Positions 34,568-45,284 of a stretch of DNA of 64,000 bases are shown here, one piece after another. Position 1 is the stretch's first letter. Each line of letters begins with the position of its first letter. Below the pieces are notes generated by a model, which saw only the letters and a list, made by a program, of their open reading frames with translations, searched no databases and was not told the DNA's origin. Origin of the DNA: Anaerobacillus alkalidiazotrophicus (GTDB lineage: Bacteria > Bacillota > Bacilli > Bacillales_H > Anaerobacillaceae); contig NZ_MLQS01000030.1 in assembly GCF_001866055.1 (NCBI RefSeq), positions 559,500-623,499 of the forward strand, written 5' to 3'. Both the position numbers and the translations under genes were made by a program.

Positions 34568-36712
34568 ATGAAATTACTTATAGCTGAAAAGCCTGATCAA
34601 GCAAAAGCATTAGTATCACAATTTAAAACGAAAAAACAAGATGGTTATTTAATTATCGAGCCAAATAAATGGTTTCCTAACGGTGGATATTGCACTTGGG
34701 CCGTTGGTCACTTATTACAGCTTTCGGCTCCAGAAAATTATTTTCCAAGTTGGAAAAAATGGACATTATTAAATTTACCTATGATTCCTGATAAATTTCA
34801 GTATGAGGTCGTAAGGTCAAAAAATAAGCAATATCAAATCATTAAAAAATTGTTACAAAAAAAAGAGGTAACAGAAATTATTCATGGTGGAGATGCGGGG
34901 CGAGAAGGAGAATTAATTATTCGTAGTATTATACAAATGATCGGGATTCATAAACCAATGAAACGTTTATGGATTTCTTCGTTAACTCAAAAAGCAGTTC
35001 TAGAAGGTTTTGATAGTTTATTAACAGAAGAAAAAACAAGAAATTTGTATTATGAAGCATATACTCGTGCATGTGCCGATTGGCTAGTAGGAATGAATGC
35101 CTCAAGAGTATTTTCTATCTTATTAAAGGAAAAAGGTATTAGTGATGTTTTTTCAGCAGGAAGAGTTCAAACGCCTACGTTAGCTTTAATTGTAAAAAGA
35201 GAGAAGGAAATTGAAGGTTTTGAATCTAAGCCATTTTGGGAAGTAATTGCTACTTTTACAATGGATGGAAAGCATTATGAAGGAAAATGGTATAAAGAGA
35301 ATCAATCAAGAATTGAAGAAGAAGAAATGGCCCAAAAAATAGCGCTGTTCTGTGAAGGAAAAACGGCAGAAATAGTCCATGCTGAAAAAGAACGAAAAAA
35401 GTTTGAGCCTCCTTTATTATTTAATTTATCAGCACTTCAGGCTACCGCTAATAACATATATAAATTTCCCCCAAAAAAGACATTAGATGTATTACAAAAG
35501 CTTTATCAAAAAGGAATTGTATCTTATCCAAGATCAGATTCAAATTATGTTACAAAAGGGGAAGCGGAAACGTTTCCATATATATTAGAAAAGCTAAGTG
35601 ATTTTAAAGAATATTCATCGCTCTTCCCGGTTCCGAAAAAGTCGATTGCTAATAATAAACGCTTCGTAAACGAAAAAAAGGTAACAGATCACTATGCGAT
35701 TATTCCTACTGAACAAGTAAAAGATCCTACTAAATTACCAACAGACGAAGCAAAAATTTATGATTTAGTCATACGTCGTCTTATTGCAGCCCATTACGAT
35801 TCGTCACAATTTGACTATACAACAATTATTACCTTGGTAGACAAACGGGCACAGTTTATTTCAAAAGGAAAGCAGCAAATAAATGAAGGTTGGAGAAAAG
35901 TTTTATATAAGCAACAAGATGATACGGATGTCATTTTACCTATTTTAGAGGAGGGAGAGACTGGTTTTGTTAAGAGTGTTCATGTAAAGGCTGGAAAAAC
36001 ACAACCACCTAAGCGGTATACCGAAGGACAGTTAATTACGTTGATGAAAACAGCAGGGAAATTTATAGATAATGAAGAATTAGAAAAAGTTTTAAACAAA
36101 ACAGAGGGGTTAGGTACAGAAGCAACTCGGGCTGGTATCATTACTATGTTAAAAGACAGGCAATATATAGAGGTAGTCAAAAATCAAGTGTTTGCAACAA
36201 AAAAAGCACGAATTCTTATTGATGCAATTGGTGGTGCTATTTTAGCTTCTCCTGAAATGACCGCAAAATGGGAGCAGCGTTTAGGGGAAATAGGTCAAGG
36301 AGCGGCTTCTCCAGTTACTTTTATGGAACAAACGAAAAAGTTAACAGCCAAAATTGTTGAAGACGCTACACAAAATTCAGTGAAATGGAATTTTCAAGGA
36401 CTTGAATATGAAGTGAAAAAAAACTCTAAATCAAAGTTTACTCTCGGAAAAGTAATCGGGAAGTGTAAGCTTTGTGATGGAGATTTAGTTGATAAGGGAA
36501 ATTTTTATGGTTGCGGAAATTATAAACAAACTTCTTGTAAATTTATTTTATCCAAAACAATTTTAGGAAAGAAACTATCTGAAACAACTGTCAAAAATTT
36601 ATTAACAAAAGGTGAAACAGGAGTATTAAAAGGTTTTAAAAAAGGAGACAAAACATTTAATGCTACTCTCATTTGGGATGATAAGGAAAACAAAATTAGC
36701 TTTAAATTTTAG
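34568..36712 (+). CDS. topB: DNA topoisomerase III
   Basis: A 714-residue type IA topoisomerase. The TOPRIM domain opens with KLLIAEKPDQAKAL and has HGGDAGREGELI. The catalytic Tyr is in GIVSYPRSDSNYV (about residue 323). A C-terminal segment has CKLCDGDLVDKG...CG..TSCKF, a zinc-ribbon-like end. I start at ATG 34568, 7 bases after GAGGAG; the upstream ATG 34547 lacks a site. It is a standalone gene divergent from the Fnr paralogue, absent from this place in B. subtilis. Confidence 0.94.
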   Translation: MKLLIAEKPDQAKALVSQFKTKKQDGYLIIEPNKWFPNGGYCTWAVGHLLQLSAPENYFPSWKKWTLLNLPMIPDKFQYEVVRSKNKQYQIIKKLLQKKEVTEIIHGGDAGREGELIIRSIIQMIGIHKPMKRLWISSLTQKAVLEGFDSLLTEEKTRNLYYEAYTRACADWLVGMNASRVFSILLKEKGISDVFSAGRVQTPTLALIVKREKEIEGFESKPFWEVIATFTMDGKHYEGKWYKENQSRIEEEEMAQKIALFCEGKTAEIVHAEKERKKFEPPLLFNLSALQATANNIYKFPPKKTLDVLQKLYQKGIVSYPRSDSNYVTKGEAETFPYILEKLSDFKEYSSLFPVPKKSIANNKRFVNEKKVTDHYAIIPTEQVKDPTKLPTDEAKIYDLVIRRLIAAHYDSSQFDYTTIITLVDKRAQFISKGKQQINEGWRKVLYKQQDDTDVILPILEEGETGFVKSVHVKAGKTQPPKRYTEGQLITLMKTAGKFIDNEELEKVLNKTEGLGTEATRAGIITMLKDRQYIEVVKNQVFATKKARILIDAIGGAILASPEMTAKWEQRLGEIGQGAASPVTFMEQTKKLTAKIVEDATQNSVKWNFQGLEYEVKKNSKSKFTLGKVIGKCKLCDGDLVDKGNFYGCGNYKQTSCKFILSKTILGKKLSETTVKNLLTKGETGVLKGFKKGDKTFNATLIWDDKENKISFKF

Positions 36713-36820
36713 TTCAAGTGGTGACTAAAAATGATACGTGTGCAACTCCTATTAAAAAGTAGCACCTTTCAAAATCAAACATAACTATAAGTAGTAGGAT
36801 ATGTAGGAGGTGTCTAGACT

Positions 36821-37663
36821 TTGAGTGTTGTGCAAACTAATGAACTATTAAAGGAATTTGTAAGAAAGAGAAAAGAAACACCAACAAAGCTATATTTTCA
36901 ATTGCAACGAGAACTTTTGTGTGATCCTGTAGCTGATCATTTCGAAGAGTACCATTCTATTCAGTTGCATAAATACTTTTTAGACAATGGAATGTTCTTT
37001 CCTGATGCTAAAATATTAGAAGAAATTAATGGGTTTGAAAAAAAGAAAATATGGAAGTTACTTCAAATTCATTATGAACGCTTAAAAAGTGATTGGCAGG
37101 GAGAAGAAGCTACAATTTATCTTTTTCCGGTTGAAAAGAGAAATGAAATAATAATGAAAGACTTGAATGGGAAAACAGGAATTAGTTTCCACAATGTTAT
37201 AGTTTTATTTTTATCCAAAAATCTTTCAGTAGAACAAATAGATGCGCTTCTTACTCATGAATATAACCATGTATGCCGCCTTTCGTCGTTAAACAAAGAC
37301 TTTGATCAGTTAACATTACTCGATTCGATGGTTATTGAAGGTATGGCGGAAGTAGCGGTAGAAAAGACAGTGGGAAAAAGTGCATTAGCACCTTGGGTAT
37401 CTTTATATAATAAAAAAGAACTATATCCATATTGGCAAAGAGTAAAAAACTTATTAAACGTAAAAGGTAAACAAAATCATGACCCTATTTTATTAGGCGG
37501 TCAAACATCACGTAAATACCCTAAATGGTTTGGTTATTGTATTGGCTATGAAATTGTAAAAGCTTATTTGGCGAGAAACAAAGGAATACGAATGAGTGAA
37601 TTATTAAAAAAGGATTCTAAAGAGATTTTATCTACATCAGAATTTGATCATACATTTCAGTAA
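36821..37663 (+). CDS. yjaZ: YjaZ family protein, DUF2268 putative zinc peptidase
   Basis: 280 residues, cytoplasmic. LTHEYNHVCRL contains HExxH (about residues 146-150), and VIEGMAEVA about 30 residues later supplies the likely third ligand Glu, as in gluzincins. The start TTG 36821 is 8 bases after TAGGAGGTG. The family is DUF2268 and the gene follows fabF in B. subtilis, as it does here after an insertion. The substrate is unknown. Confidence 0.87.
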   Translation: MSVVQTNELLKEFVRKRKETPTKLYFQLQRELLCDPVADHFEEYHSIQLHKYFLDNGMFFPDAKILEEINGFEKKKIWKLLQIHYERLKSDWQGEEATIYLFPVEKRNEIIMKDLNGKTGISFHNVIVLFLSKNLSVEQIDALLTHEYNHVCRLSSLNKDFDQLTLLDSMVIEGMAEVAVEKTVGKSALAPWVSLYNKKELYPYWQRVKNLLNVKGKQNHDPILLGGQTSRKYPKWFGYCIGYEIVKAYLARNKGIRMSELLKKDSKEILSTSEFDHTFQ

Positions 37664-37698
37664 GAGGAGTCTAGAATTCTTTTTAGACTTCTTTTTTA
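37662..37698 (+). terminator. Terminator after yjaZ
   Basis: AGGAGTCTA and TAGACTTCT pair around about 10 bases, followed by six T. Confidence 0.75.
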
Positions 37699-37801
37699 AT
37701 ACAAGTTTTTATGGAAATACCTTATTTTTAACAGGATTTTTCTAACTTTAGAAGAAGTACTAATATAGTAGTAAAAATATTAGTCAGAAGGGAGGATTCC
37801 C

Positions 37802-37846
37802 GTGGGAAAGTTTCAACAAAAGTTTCTATGGTGGGACAAGTTATGA
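37802..37846 (+). CDS. Possible 14-residue leader peptide
   Basis: AAGGGAGG stands before GTG 37802, which opens a short frame (MGKFQQKFLWWDKL) whose TGA overlaps the ATG of the next gene as ATGA. The ribosome binding site is placed for this short frame rather than for the downstream gene, suggesting coupled translation. Confidence 0.5.
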   Translation: MGKFQQKFLWWDKL

Positions 37847-38055
37847 TTATTCGTTTCTTCATATTACTTGTTGGCTTTGGACTTGCTGTAATAGGTGGTA
37901 TAAGCATGATTGCGTATTTAAACTTATTAACAGCTGGGTATTCCTTCGTATATTATCTGAAGTTCATTGGGATGAGAGTAGAACTACATCTCTTTATCAT
38001 TGGTTTAGTCATGATTATCATTAGTATTTATGGGCCTTCTTCTAGGCGTAATTAA
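37843..38055 (+). CDS. Small membrane protein upstream of yjbA, 70 residues
   Basis: Two hydrophobic helices (about 2-30 and 45-63) with a polar YYLKFIGMRVEL link. The frame opens at 37828, but no ribosome binding site serves that codon. ATG 37843 overlaps the stop of a 14-codon frame with a strong site. The family is not recognised beyond being a small membrane protein near yjbA. Confidence 0.7.
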   Translation: MIIRFFILLVGFGLAVIGGISMIAYLNLLTAGYSFVYYLKFIGMRVELHLFIIGLVMIIISIYGPSSRRN

Positions 38056-38162
38056 AGAAAATAGTGAAAAATTTCCTTGCATTTCCCTTCACCATGGAAT
38101 AAATTTCCTAATGAATGCCTATACTGTTGGTACGAACATTCAAAGAGTAAGGGGGCTTTCTG

Positions 38163-38909
38163 ATGGTCCACATTCGGGATGTATGGATCAATTGGTTTGA
38201 AGGAGAAGAAAATGGTTACAATATCTGCGAGTTTTTTGAGTGGAGGAAAGAAGATAAGATTGAGCTATTAGATTCTGTTATTGTAATAAAAGTAACAAGC
38301 AACATTTTCGACTACATAGAAAACAACTTGGCAGAATTACCTGAACAGTTATTAGATGATGTTTATCAACAGAGTTATCAAAGGAAAAACAATCAACGAT
38401 TACAACTAGATTATTGTTTCATTGTAACAGATGGAAGAAAAGTCTTGGCAGTCGATACGTTAGGTTATAAAACTCCGATAAGAAAAAGTAGGTTAATGCC
38501 TAGACAAGAAGAAACCGTACTCGAATTAGCCATGAATGAACATGTAAATGATTACTACGTTGAGTATATTGATTTACCAAAGGAGCATCATATTTTATCA
38601 CCTGATCCTAGGTTGATGAGTGGGTTGATCCGGAAAGAACGTCAATTAAAACAGCTGTTATTTATGGCGCTAGATCAGCTATATTCAACTTGTAATGTTT
38701 CGGAAGTCCGTTATTGGCTCACAGAGTGGTCACCAAATAACTATGAAAGTATTCAACAAATGTGTTTTGAAGAAGCGTGGGAGAAACTCTTTAATGAGGT
38801 GAAGATGGGCTGGACAAGCCAGCATTATCACCTATGTGAAAGAATGATAAAAGGACACTCCTTTTTTGAAAAATTATGGGAGCTTCAACATGCTGAAAGT
38901 GTAAAATAA
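38163..38909 (+). CDS. yjbA: YjbA family protein (UPF0736/DUF3603)
   Basis: 248 residues, soluble. It opens [29 protein letters not shown], the hallmark of the YjbA family, and matches the family length. Function is unknown. Its neighbours yjaZ and trpS keep the B. subtilis order, except that the appDFABC genes are missing. GGGGG precedes the ATG. Confidence 0.88.
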   Translation: MVHIRDVWINWFEGEENGYNICEFFEWRKEDKIELLDSVIVIKVTSNIFDYIENNLAELPEQLLDDVYQQSYQRKNNQRLQLDYCFIVTDGRKVLAVDTLGYKTPIRKSRLMPRQEETVLELAMNEHVNDYYVEYIDLPKEHHILSPDPRLMSGLIRKERQLKQLLFMALDQLYSTCNVSEVRYWLTEWSPNNYESIQQMCFEEAWEKLFNEVKMGWTSQHYHLCERMIKGHSFFEKLWELQHAESVK

Positions 38910-38937
38910 CAGGAGCAAAGAGCTCCTGTTATTTTTT
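38905..38937. terminator. Terminator between yjbA and trpS, usable in both directions
   Basis: AATAACAGGAGC and GCTCCTGTTATT form a 12-bp perfect stem around 5 bases, followed by T on the + side. Confidence 0.85.
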
Positions 38938-38968
38938 GCTTTATAAAGGCTAGTATAGAGGAAAATTA

Positions 38969-40240
<1,272 letters not shown>

Positions 40241-40515
40241 ATATATACTATTCTTCATCATCGCAAAGTATATAAATTCCAAATAATCACAATCGCGTTA
40301 GGGAATTTAAGTATTTTTATAATTCCCATGTTTTTGAAAAACTTACTCCTTGTAATTAGAAAAGCCAAGTTTTTCTAATTATATAAAACAAAATATAAAA
40401 AAGCAATCTTGTGTTATGACTGAAAGAATGATTACGTAATGGTTCAGTGATATGTGCATATATATGTACTATGTCGATGGCCTGGTCAACTAAAATTATT
40501 AAGGTGGTGTAAAAG

Positions 40516-41097
40516 ATGATTTTTAAAAAGAATTTAATATATTTAGCAATTTTTTCTTTTATTTTTCTTTTTTTAGCTTTTAGCTATGAACGTTCGGATT
40601 CAGTATTAAAAAGGTTGGATCTAGAAACGATCACCTCTAAACAACAAGGTGTTTACAAAGGAAATATTGCCGAGGATTTTCAGCTTTTAAATAGTGTCGG
40701 TGAAAAGGTATCTCTATCAGACTTTCGAGGGAAAAAAGTGATTATTAATTTTTTTGCGACTTGGTGTTCTCCTTGTCAAGAAGAAATGCCAACGCTTGTA
40801 CAATTAGATAAGAAAATTGACGATGAAAAGTTAGTTCTTTTGGGAATAAATGTTACGAAAGAAGAAAGGAATGTAGACGACGTTCGAAGGTTCCTTAATC
40901 ATTTTGAAGTAAAATATGAAGTTTTGTTTGATGGAGACGGTAAAGTTATGAAGGATTACCAGTTAATCGGAATACCCACTACGATATTTATAGATGAAAA
41001 TGGAAAAATTGTAGAGCGATTAAATGGGATTGTGACAATGGAGATGTTATTAGATCACCCGTTTTTACAGGGGTTATTAAACAAGAATAATCAATGA
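40516..41097 (+). CDS. TlpA/ResA-like membrane-anchored thioredoxin
   Basis: 193 residues. An N-terminal helix (about 8-24) anchors it, and the thioredoxin domain faces outside: FFATWCSPCQEEMPTL holds the CxxC (about residues 86-89), and GIPTTIFID has the cis-Pro. The family (ResA, TlpA, StoA) keeps extracytoplasmic cysteines reduced, for example in cytochrome c maturation. No cytochrome genes are adjacent, so the target is open. AAGGTGGTG precedes the ATG. Confidence 0.87.
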   Translation: MIFKKNLIYLAIFSFIFLFLAFSYERSDSVLKRLDLETITSKQQGVYKGNIAEDFQLLNSVGEKVSLSDFRGKKVIINFFATWCSPCQEEMPTLVQLDKKIDDEKLVLLGINVTKEERNVDDVRRFLNHFEVKYEVLFDGDGKVMKDYQLIGIPTTIFIDENGKIVERLNGIVTMEMLLDHPFLQGLLNKNNQ

Positions 41098-41112
41098 TTT
41101 AGTGATATGAAG

Positions 41113-41142
41113 AACGAGGCTACTCTAGCAGCCTCGTTTTCT
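41113..41142. terminator. Bidirectional terminator between convergent genes
   Basis: AACGAGGCT and AGCCTCGTT form a 9-bp perfect stem followed by T, between the thioredoxin gene and the exchanger. Confidence 0.82.
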
Positions 41143-41143
41143 A

Positions 41144-42133
41144 TTAGTTTATGAAAATTAGAAAACTTGATACGAAATAGAAAAATATAAGTACAGCCGA
41201 AGGTAACCAATAAACAGTTTGATTCTTTTGCACTTTTGAACGAAGTAATGAATATAATATTATGACACTTAATAAAAACGTAGCTATTGCAGTAATACTG
41301 TGTACGGATGATGCTGCTGATAAAATTGAAGCTGGACGATAGAAAACATCAGATCCTATTAAAATTAAAATGTTAAATAAGTTACTACCTAAAATGGAGC
41401 CAATCGCTAGATTATAGTTCCGTAATTGGATGGCAATTAACACTGCTACTGCTTCTGGTAATGAAGTTGAAGCTGCAATTAAGAAACTACCAACAAAACT
41501 TGAACCTAGTCCTGTAACAATGGCAATTCTATCGCCGGTTATTGATAAAAGTGAACCTGAAATTAAGATAACAAACGCTGCAATAATAAACCCTATGATT
41601 GCTTTTTTTAATGAAATTGCTGACGTTTGAGAAACGCCATCCTTGTCTTCGTCTTCATCTTCAAAGTTGGTTACTTTTTTAGAAATGAGATACATTCCAC
41701 TGGCATAAATGATGATAAGAATAATCGTATCGAAACCAATGCCTAAAATTGAGTAAGGTAGTTTTAAAGTTAAAGCAAGAAAGATAAGACAAGATAGAAG
41801 CATGCCAACACTGATGGTATAAACATGGCTATGTGAAGCACTTTTGAAAATTTGGTTTTTACGATAGTACAGATCGAAAGCCGCAATAATTAAAAGGTTA
41901 AACATGTTGCTACCTAAAACACTACCGACAGCGAGGTCAGTGTTTTTTAAACCTACAATTGCGGTCAAGGTCGTTGTCACTTCAGGCAAAGAAGTAGCTC
42001 CTGCTAAAAAGATTGTTCCGACTAACATTCCTCCTAATGAAGTTCTTTCACTTAAAACGTCTGCATAAGTGGAAAGTTTGATTGCTGATAATACTGTAAA
42101 TATTGCTGCAATGAAAAAGAGTAAAAATACCAT
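41144..42133 (-). CDS. CaCA-family cation exchanger, probable Mn2+ or Ca2+ exporter
   Basis: 329 residues, about 10-11 helices. The two inverted alpha repeats are clear: GATSLPEVTTTL...GSVLGSNMFN near 45-83 and AASTSLPEAVAVL...GSILGSNLFN near 220-258. An acidic loop (NFEDEDEDKDG) separates them. The family exchanges Ca2+ or other cations against Na+ or H+. The gene sits behind a yybP-ykoY riboswitch, which senses Mn2+, so manganese export is a good inference. GGAGGCGAC precedes the start. Confidence 0.88.
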   Translation of the reverse strand: MVFLLFFIAAIFTVLSAIKLSTYADVLSERTSLGGMLVGTIFLAGATSLPEVTTTLTAIVGLKNTDLAVGSVLGSNMFNLLIIAAFDLYYRKNQIFKSASHSHVYTISVGMLLSCLIFLALTLKLPYSILGIGFDTIILIIIYASGMYLISKKVTNFEDEDEDKDGVSQTSAISLKKAIIGFIIAAFVILISGSLLSITGDRIAIVTGLGSSFVGSFLIAASTSLPEAVAVLIAIQLRNYNLAIGSILGSNLFNILILIGSDVFYRPASILSAASSVHSITAIATFLLSVIILYSLLRSKVQKNQTVYWLPSAVLIFFYFVSSFLIFIN

Positions 42134-42162
42134 GAGTTGTCGCCTCCTGAAATTTCGAAAAA

Positions 42163-42221
42163 GAAAAAGACCCTTTTATGAAAATGCTTTAGGAATCTAA
42201 AGCATTTTCATAAAAAGGTCT
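42163..42221 (-). terminator. Expression-platform terminator of the manganese riboswitch
   Basis: On the minus strand AAGACC...ATGAAAATGCTTTAG pairs with CTAAAGCATTTTCAT...GGTCTT over more than 20 bp and ends in T-rich sequence. Its 5' arm overlaps the 3' side of aptamer stem P1. Confidence 0.85.
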
Positions 42222-42316
42222 TGCGTACTTTGTCGAAAACACAAAGCTTAATGAACCGAGTGATATAATCACTGAAATGACGATTCATTAACCAGTTGGT
42301 CGCTACTCCCCTTTTT
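42212..42316 (-). promoter_or_regulatory. yybP-ykoY manganese riboswitch
   Basis: Minus strand from 42316: AAAAAGGGGAGTAGCGACC opens P1 with the conserved GGGGAGTAG loop. AATCGTCATTTCAGTGA is the second conserved segment, and GCAAGACCTTTTT closes P1 by pairing with AAAAAGG. The terminator arm overlaps this closing strand, so Mn2+ binding should prevent termination and switch on the exchanger. Confidence 0.9.
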
Positions 42317-42580
42317 GGGCTTATTCTTTTGTTGGAATAAATGTACCACGGAAAATGAAAATCGTCAATCGCTATATATCATTATCATTTATACAAAATA
42401 ATAAAGGAGAAGAACTTTCTATACGTAAGTTTTTCTCCTTTTTCAATGTTATACAATTGTTAGCTGTTAGGTCAAAAGTGTTTTGTGATCCTGGGACACA
42501 AAGTGCATTTAGAATAAATCGCACTTGATCAGGGAATTGGGCTTTCAAACCTATAGGTAATGAACAATATCAATTGTTCA
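42317..42580. other. Non-coding region upstream of the riboswitch
   Basis: It contains the expected promoter area of the riboswitch transcript (minus) and a possible hairpin near 42402-42440 (AAGGAGAAGAACTTTC / CTTTTTC-type complementarity). No gene seen. Confidence 0.35.
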
Positions 42581-43123
42581 TTACAAAGATGCAATTTGAT
42601 TATCTTGTTGATATAGTTCATTGTCAATTTGTTCATCTAATTTTATAATTAACAATCGCGCCTTTTCATCATCAACTTTTCGATAATGGTGGTTCCCATT
42701 TGGTTCCTCATCCATTTCATCAGCTAAAGCAACAACTTTTTGAAGAGGATCTAAACTAAGCTGTCCATCTGGTAAGTAAGAGTCAGTGTGTAATAAAATA
42801 GCTAAAGCGATTTTTTTTGCCTTTGCTGGATGTTCACCTAACCTAATTAATAACTTATGAGCACGTTCTGCACCTTTTATAGCATGAATGTCATTTTTCT
42901 TGTATAACTCATAATCCCATTTACCATCTCGGTACCATGTATAGTGTCCTATGTCATGCAGAAAAGCTGCTTTAGTCGCTAAATCAGAATTTACATTATA
43001 TTGTTTTGAGAGGGTAAATGCATGATAAGCAGCCGCAATGGCGTGTGCCATACCAGATCTTTTAATATACTTCTGTGTAATACGATGGTCAAAAATAGTC
43101 AGCAATGTAATGTCTCTCATCAT
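42581..43123 (-). CDS. HD-domain phosphohydrolase-like protein
   Basis: 180 residues from ATG 43123, which lies 6 bases after GGAGG; the longer open frame to 43297 runs into non-coding sequence. MAHA, AAFLHDIGHYTW (HD motif), AHKLLIRLG and LALADEMDEE-type residues are the metal ligands of the HD superfamily. The family includes nucleotide and phosphate-ester hydrolases. The substrate is unknown. It is a standalone gene. Confidence 0.8.
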   Translation of the reverse strand: MMRDITLLTIFDHRITQKYIKRSGMAHAIAAAYHAFTLSKQYNVNSDLATKAAFLHDIGHYTWYRDGKWDYELYKKNDIHAIKGAERAHKLLIRLGEHPAKAKKIALAILLHTDSYLPDGQLSLDPLQKVVALADEMDEEPNGNHHYRKVDDEKARLLIIKLDEQIDNELYQQDNQIASL

Positions 43124-43402
43124 GATCTCCTCCTTAAATTTTCTTACACCAAAAATATAAATTTTTACTATTATACATATGTTGGATGATGAATGCAAGT
43201 GACAAAATAAGAGGTATTTTGAAATTGGAAAGAAGTTAAGGGGGCACTTTGATAATAAACGGGAAAAATGATAATGAAAGTGGTTGTAGCTTGTCATTAA
43301 ATGTCACTATTTTACGATGAACTTGTTGGTATTCATTACGAACAATTGTATAATCCTAATATATAAGGAACTTTAAAGCTGAGAAAATGGGGAGGGATTA
43401 GG

Positions 43403-43633
43403 TTGTATGTTACAGTAAAAGAACTGGCTGATTATTTGCACTTATCACCAGACTACGTTTTTCAGCAAATAAAAGTTGGAAATATTAGGGCAGTGCATGA
43501 TGGGGAGCAATATCTAGTGAATAAAGAGCATTTTAAGAAAACTCTAGAAAATATTGAAAAACAAATCAGATTATGGAAAGAAGAACAATTACAAGAATTA
43601 CCTACTGACATTGATGTAAAAGACGAAGATTAA
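43403..43633 (+). CDS. Excisionase-type helix-turn-helix protein, 76 residues
   Basis: YVTVKELADYLHLSPDYVFQQIKVGNIRAVHDGEQYLV is a MerR/excisionase-like winged helix. A charged C-terminal helix (KQIRLWKEEQLQEL) follows. The start TTG 43403 is 6 bases after GGGAGGG. No phage or integrative element genes surround it, so it is more likely a chromosomal regulator. It is 26 bases before the DUF4015 gene and may be cotranscribed. Confidence 0.78.
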   Translation: MYVTVKELADYLHLSPDYVFQQIKVGNIRAVHDGEQYLVNKEHFKKTLENIEKQIRLWKEEQLQELPTDIDVKDED

Positions 43634-43659
43634 TAGAAAAGGAATTGAGGTATGTAAAT

Positions 43660-44862
43660 ATGGGGAAGAATTTACTGAAGATATTTACAATATTATTTTT
43701 CGTATCGTTGTTAGGAACTGGAAGTTTTACTTATGCAACTGTAGAAAAAACAGTCGTAGAGCATGCAAATAAATTAACTGAATTACGTCAAAAGGAAATT
43801 CCAGAACCGATGTCAAGGTTTCTTTTCCAATCAGGATATCACTTTGAATATCCAGATGCTGTCCGTGGTATTTATGTTACTGGCCATTCAGCTGGTGGTG
43901 CAAGGTTTGAAACATTAATTGACTTAATTGATAATACAGACCTTAATGCAATGGTTATAGACATTAAGGATGATCATGGTTATTTAACGTATACTCCCGA
44001 TTCAAATTCACCGTATTTAAACATCAGTCAACGCTATATTAAAGATACAGAGAAACTAATGAAGCGTCTCGAAGAACACGAAATTTACCCTATTGCCCGC
44101 ATAGTTGTTTTTAAAGACACAGTCTTAGCAGAGAAGCGCCCTGATCTATCATTTGTACAAAATGGAAAGGTGTGGAAAAACGGAAGAGGTGAAGCATTCG
44201 TCAATCCATTTCTAAAAGAGGTTTGGGATTATAATGTTGCTATTGCTGAGAAAGCAGCTCAACTTGGATTTAAAGAGATTCAATTTGATTACGTAAGGTT
44301 TCCAGAAGGCTTTGAACGAAGAGATGAAATGTTAACGTATGATGTAGGAGAATATAATGATGGTGATCGAGATAATGTCCAAAAGCGGGTTGATGCTGTA
44401 ACTGATTTTGTCGCTTATGCACGAGAGAAACTGCAGCCATATGGTGTAGATGTTTCGGTTGACATTTTTGGATATTCAGCAACAATTACTGAGGCACCAG
44501 GAATTGGTCAAAATTTTTCAAGGATCTCACAAAATGTTGATGTTATTTCATCAATGATTTATCCTAGTCACTGGACTTCGTATTTTGGCATCTCAAAACC
44601 TGATTTGCATCCGTATGAACTAGTTACAGAATATGCCAAAGTAGAAAATCATGTTCTTGGGAAGTTGGAAAATCCCCCTGTTTCAAGGCCGTGGATCCAA
44701 GACTTTACAGCTTCCTACTTAGGTGCTGGTAACTACCGGGTTTACGGAAAAGAGGAAGTAGAAGCACAAATCCGGGCTCTATATGAAAATGGGATCAATG
44801 AGTTTTTGTTATGGAATGCTGGTAATCGCTACACACCAAATGTAAATTATAAAATGGATTAA
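43660..44862 (+). CDS. Putative glycoside hydrolase, DUF4015 family, secreted
   Basis: 400 residues. A signal peptide (about 1-28, LLKIFTILFFVSLLGTGSFTYA) precedes a TIM-barrel-like domain: RGIYVTGHSAGG, NAMVIDIKDDHGYLTY, YPIARIVVFKD, GFKEIQFDYVRFPEG, VSVDIFGYSAT, SSMIYPSHW, FLLWNAGNRYT. Acidic residues at strand ends (DIKDD, QFDYVRFPEG) are candidate catalysts. The family is annotated as a putative glycosyl hydrolase, substrate unknown. GAGGT lies 8 bases before ATG 43660; the TTG 43645 start of the longer frame has no site. Confidence 0.82.
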   Translation: MGKNLLKIFTILFFVSLLGTGSFTYATVEKTVVEHANKLTELRQKEIPEPMSRFLFQSGYHFEYPDAVRGIYVTGHSAGGARFETLIDLIDNTDLNAMVIDIKDDHGYLTYTPDSNSPYLNISQRYIKDTEKLMKRLEEHEIYPIARIVVFKDTVLAEKRPDLSFVQNGKVWKNGRGEAFVNPFLKEVWDYNVAIAEKAAQLGFKEIQFDYVRFPEGFERRDEMLTYDVGEYNDGDRDNVQKRVDAVTDFVAYAREKLQPYGVDVSVDIFGYSATITEAPGIGQNFSRISQNVDVISSMIYPSHWTSYFGISKPDLHPYELVTEYAKVENHVLGKLENPPVSRPWIQDFTASYLGAGNYRVYGKEEVEAQIRALYENGINEFLLWNAGNRYTPNVNYKMD

Positions 44863-44922
44863 AAGGTAAACGAAATTAAAGGGTGGTAGTTGGCTATAAA
44901 AGCAATTACGATCCTTTTTTAT

Positions 44923-45133
44923 CCCACACTTAAGGGGCAAGTAAGACCCCCACCTCAAAACGTAAGAAAATCGAGAAGTTTAGGTGGGGGATAAACTGCC
45001 CCTAAAGGTCCGATATAGAATAACTTTCATCAGTGAAGCTGATGATTAGTTATTCTTATGCCCGTGGTATAAGTTGAACTAACAATCAGTGGGGGATGAA
45101 GGAAAACCCCCACTGATTGAAGTTCAGCTTTAT
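44923..45133 (+). mobile_element. IS200/IS605-type non-autonomous palindromic element, copy 4 (full)
   Basis: A 211-bp copy nearly identical to copy 3, with left, central and right hairpins, flank TTTAT on the left and TTTAT at the right end. It is inserted in the T run of an imperfect terminator hairpin of the DUF4015 gene (AAAGG..GTA.TTG / CAA.TAC..CCTTT, 44879-44920). It occupies most of the 44863-45284 gap. No ORF inside. Confidence 0.75.
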
Positions 45134-45284
45134 ATCTCTTGAGTAACATTTAACATATTAAAACAAAATTAGTCATTTTTTACTAAGTACAAATCAATAA
45201 ACTTAGTTTAACAATTATTAAAAAAAGCATATACTAATAAGTGAAGACATGTTATTAAAAAGTATAAGCTACTTGGAGGTAACC

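Noticed and set aside
43403..43633. Excisionase-like gene as a sign of a prophage or integrative element
   Set aside because: No integrase, phage or conjugation genes are nearby; such small helix-turn-helix proteins also occur as ordinary regulators.
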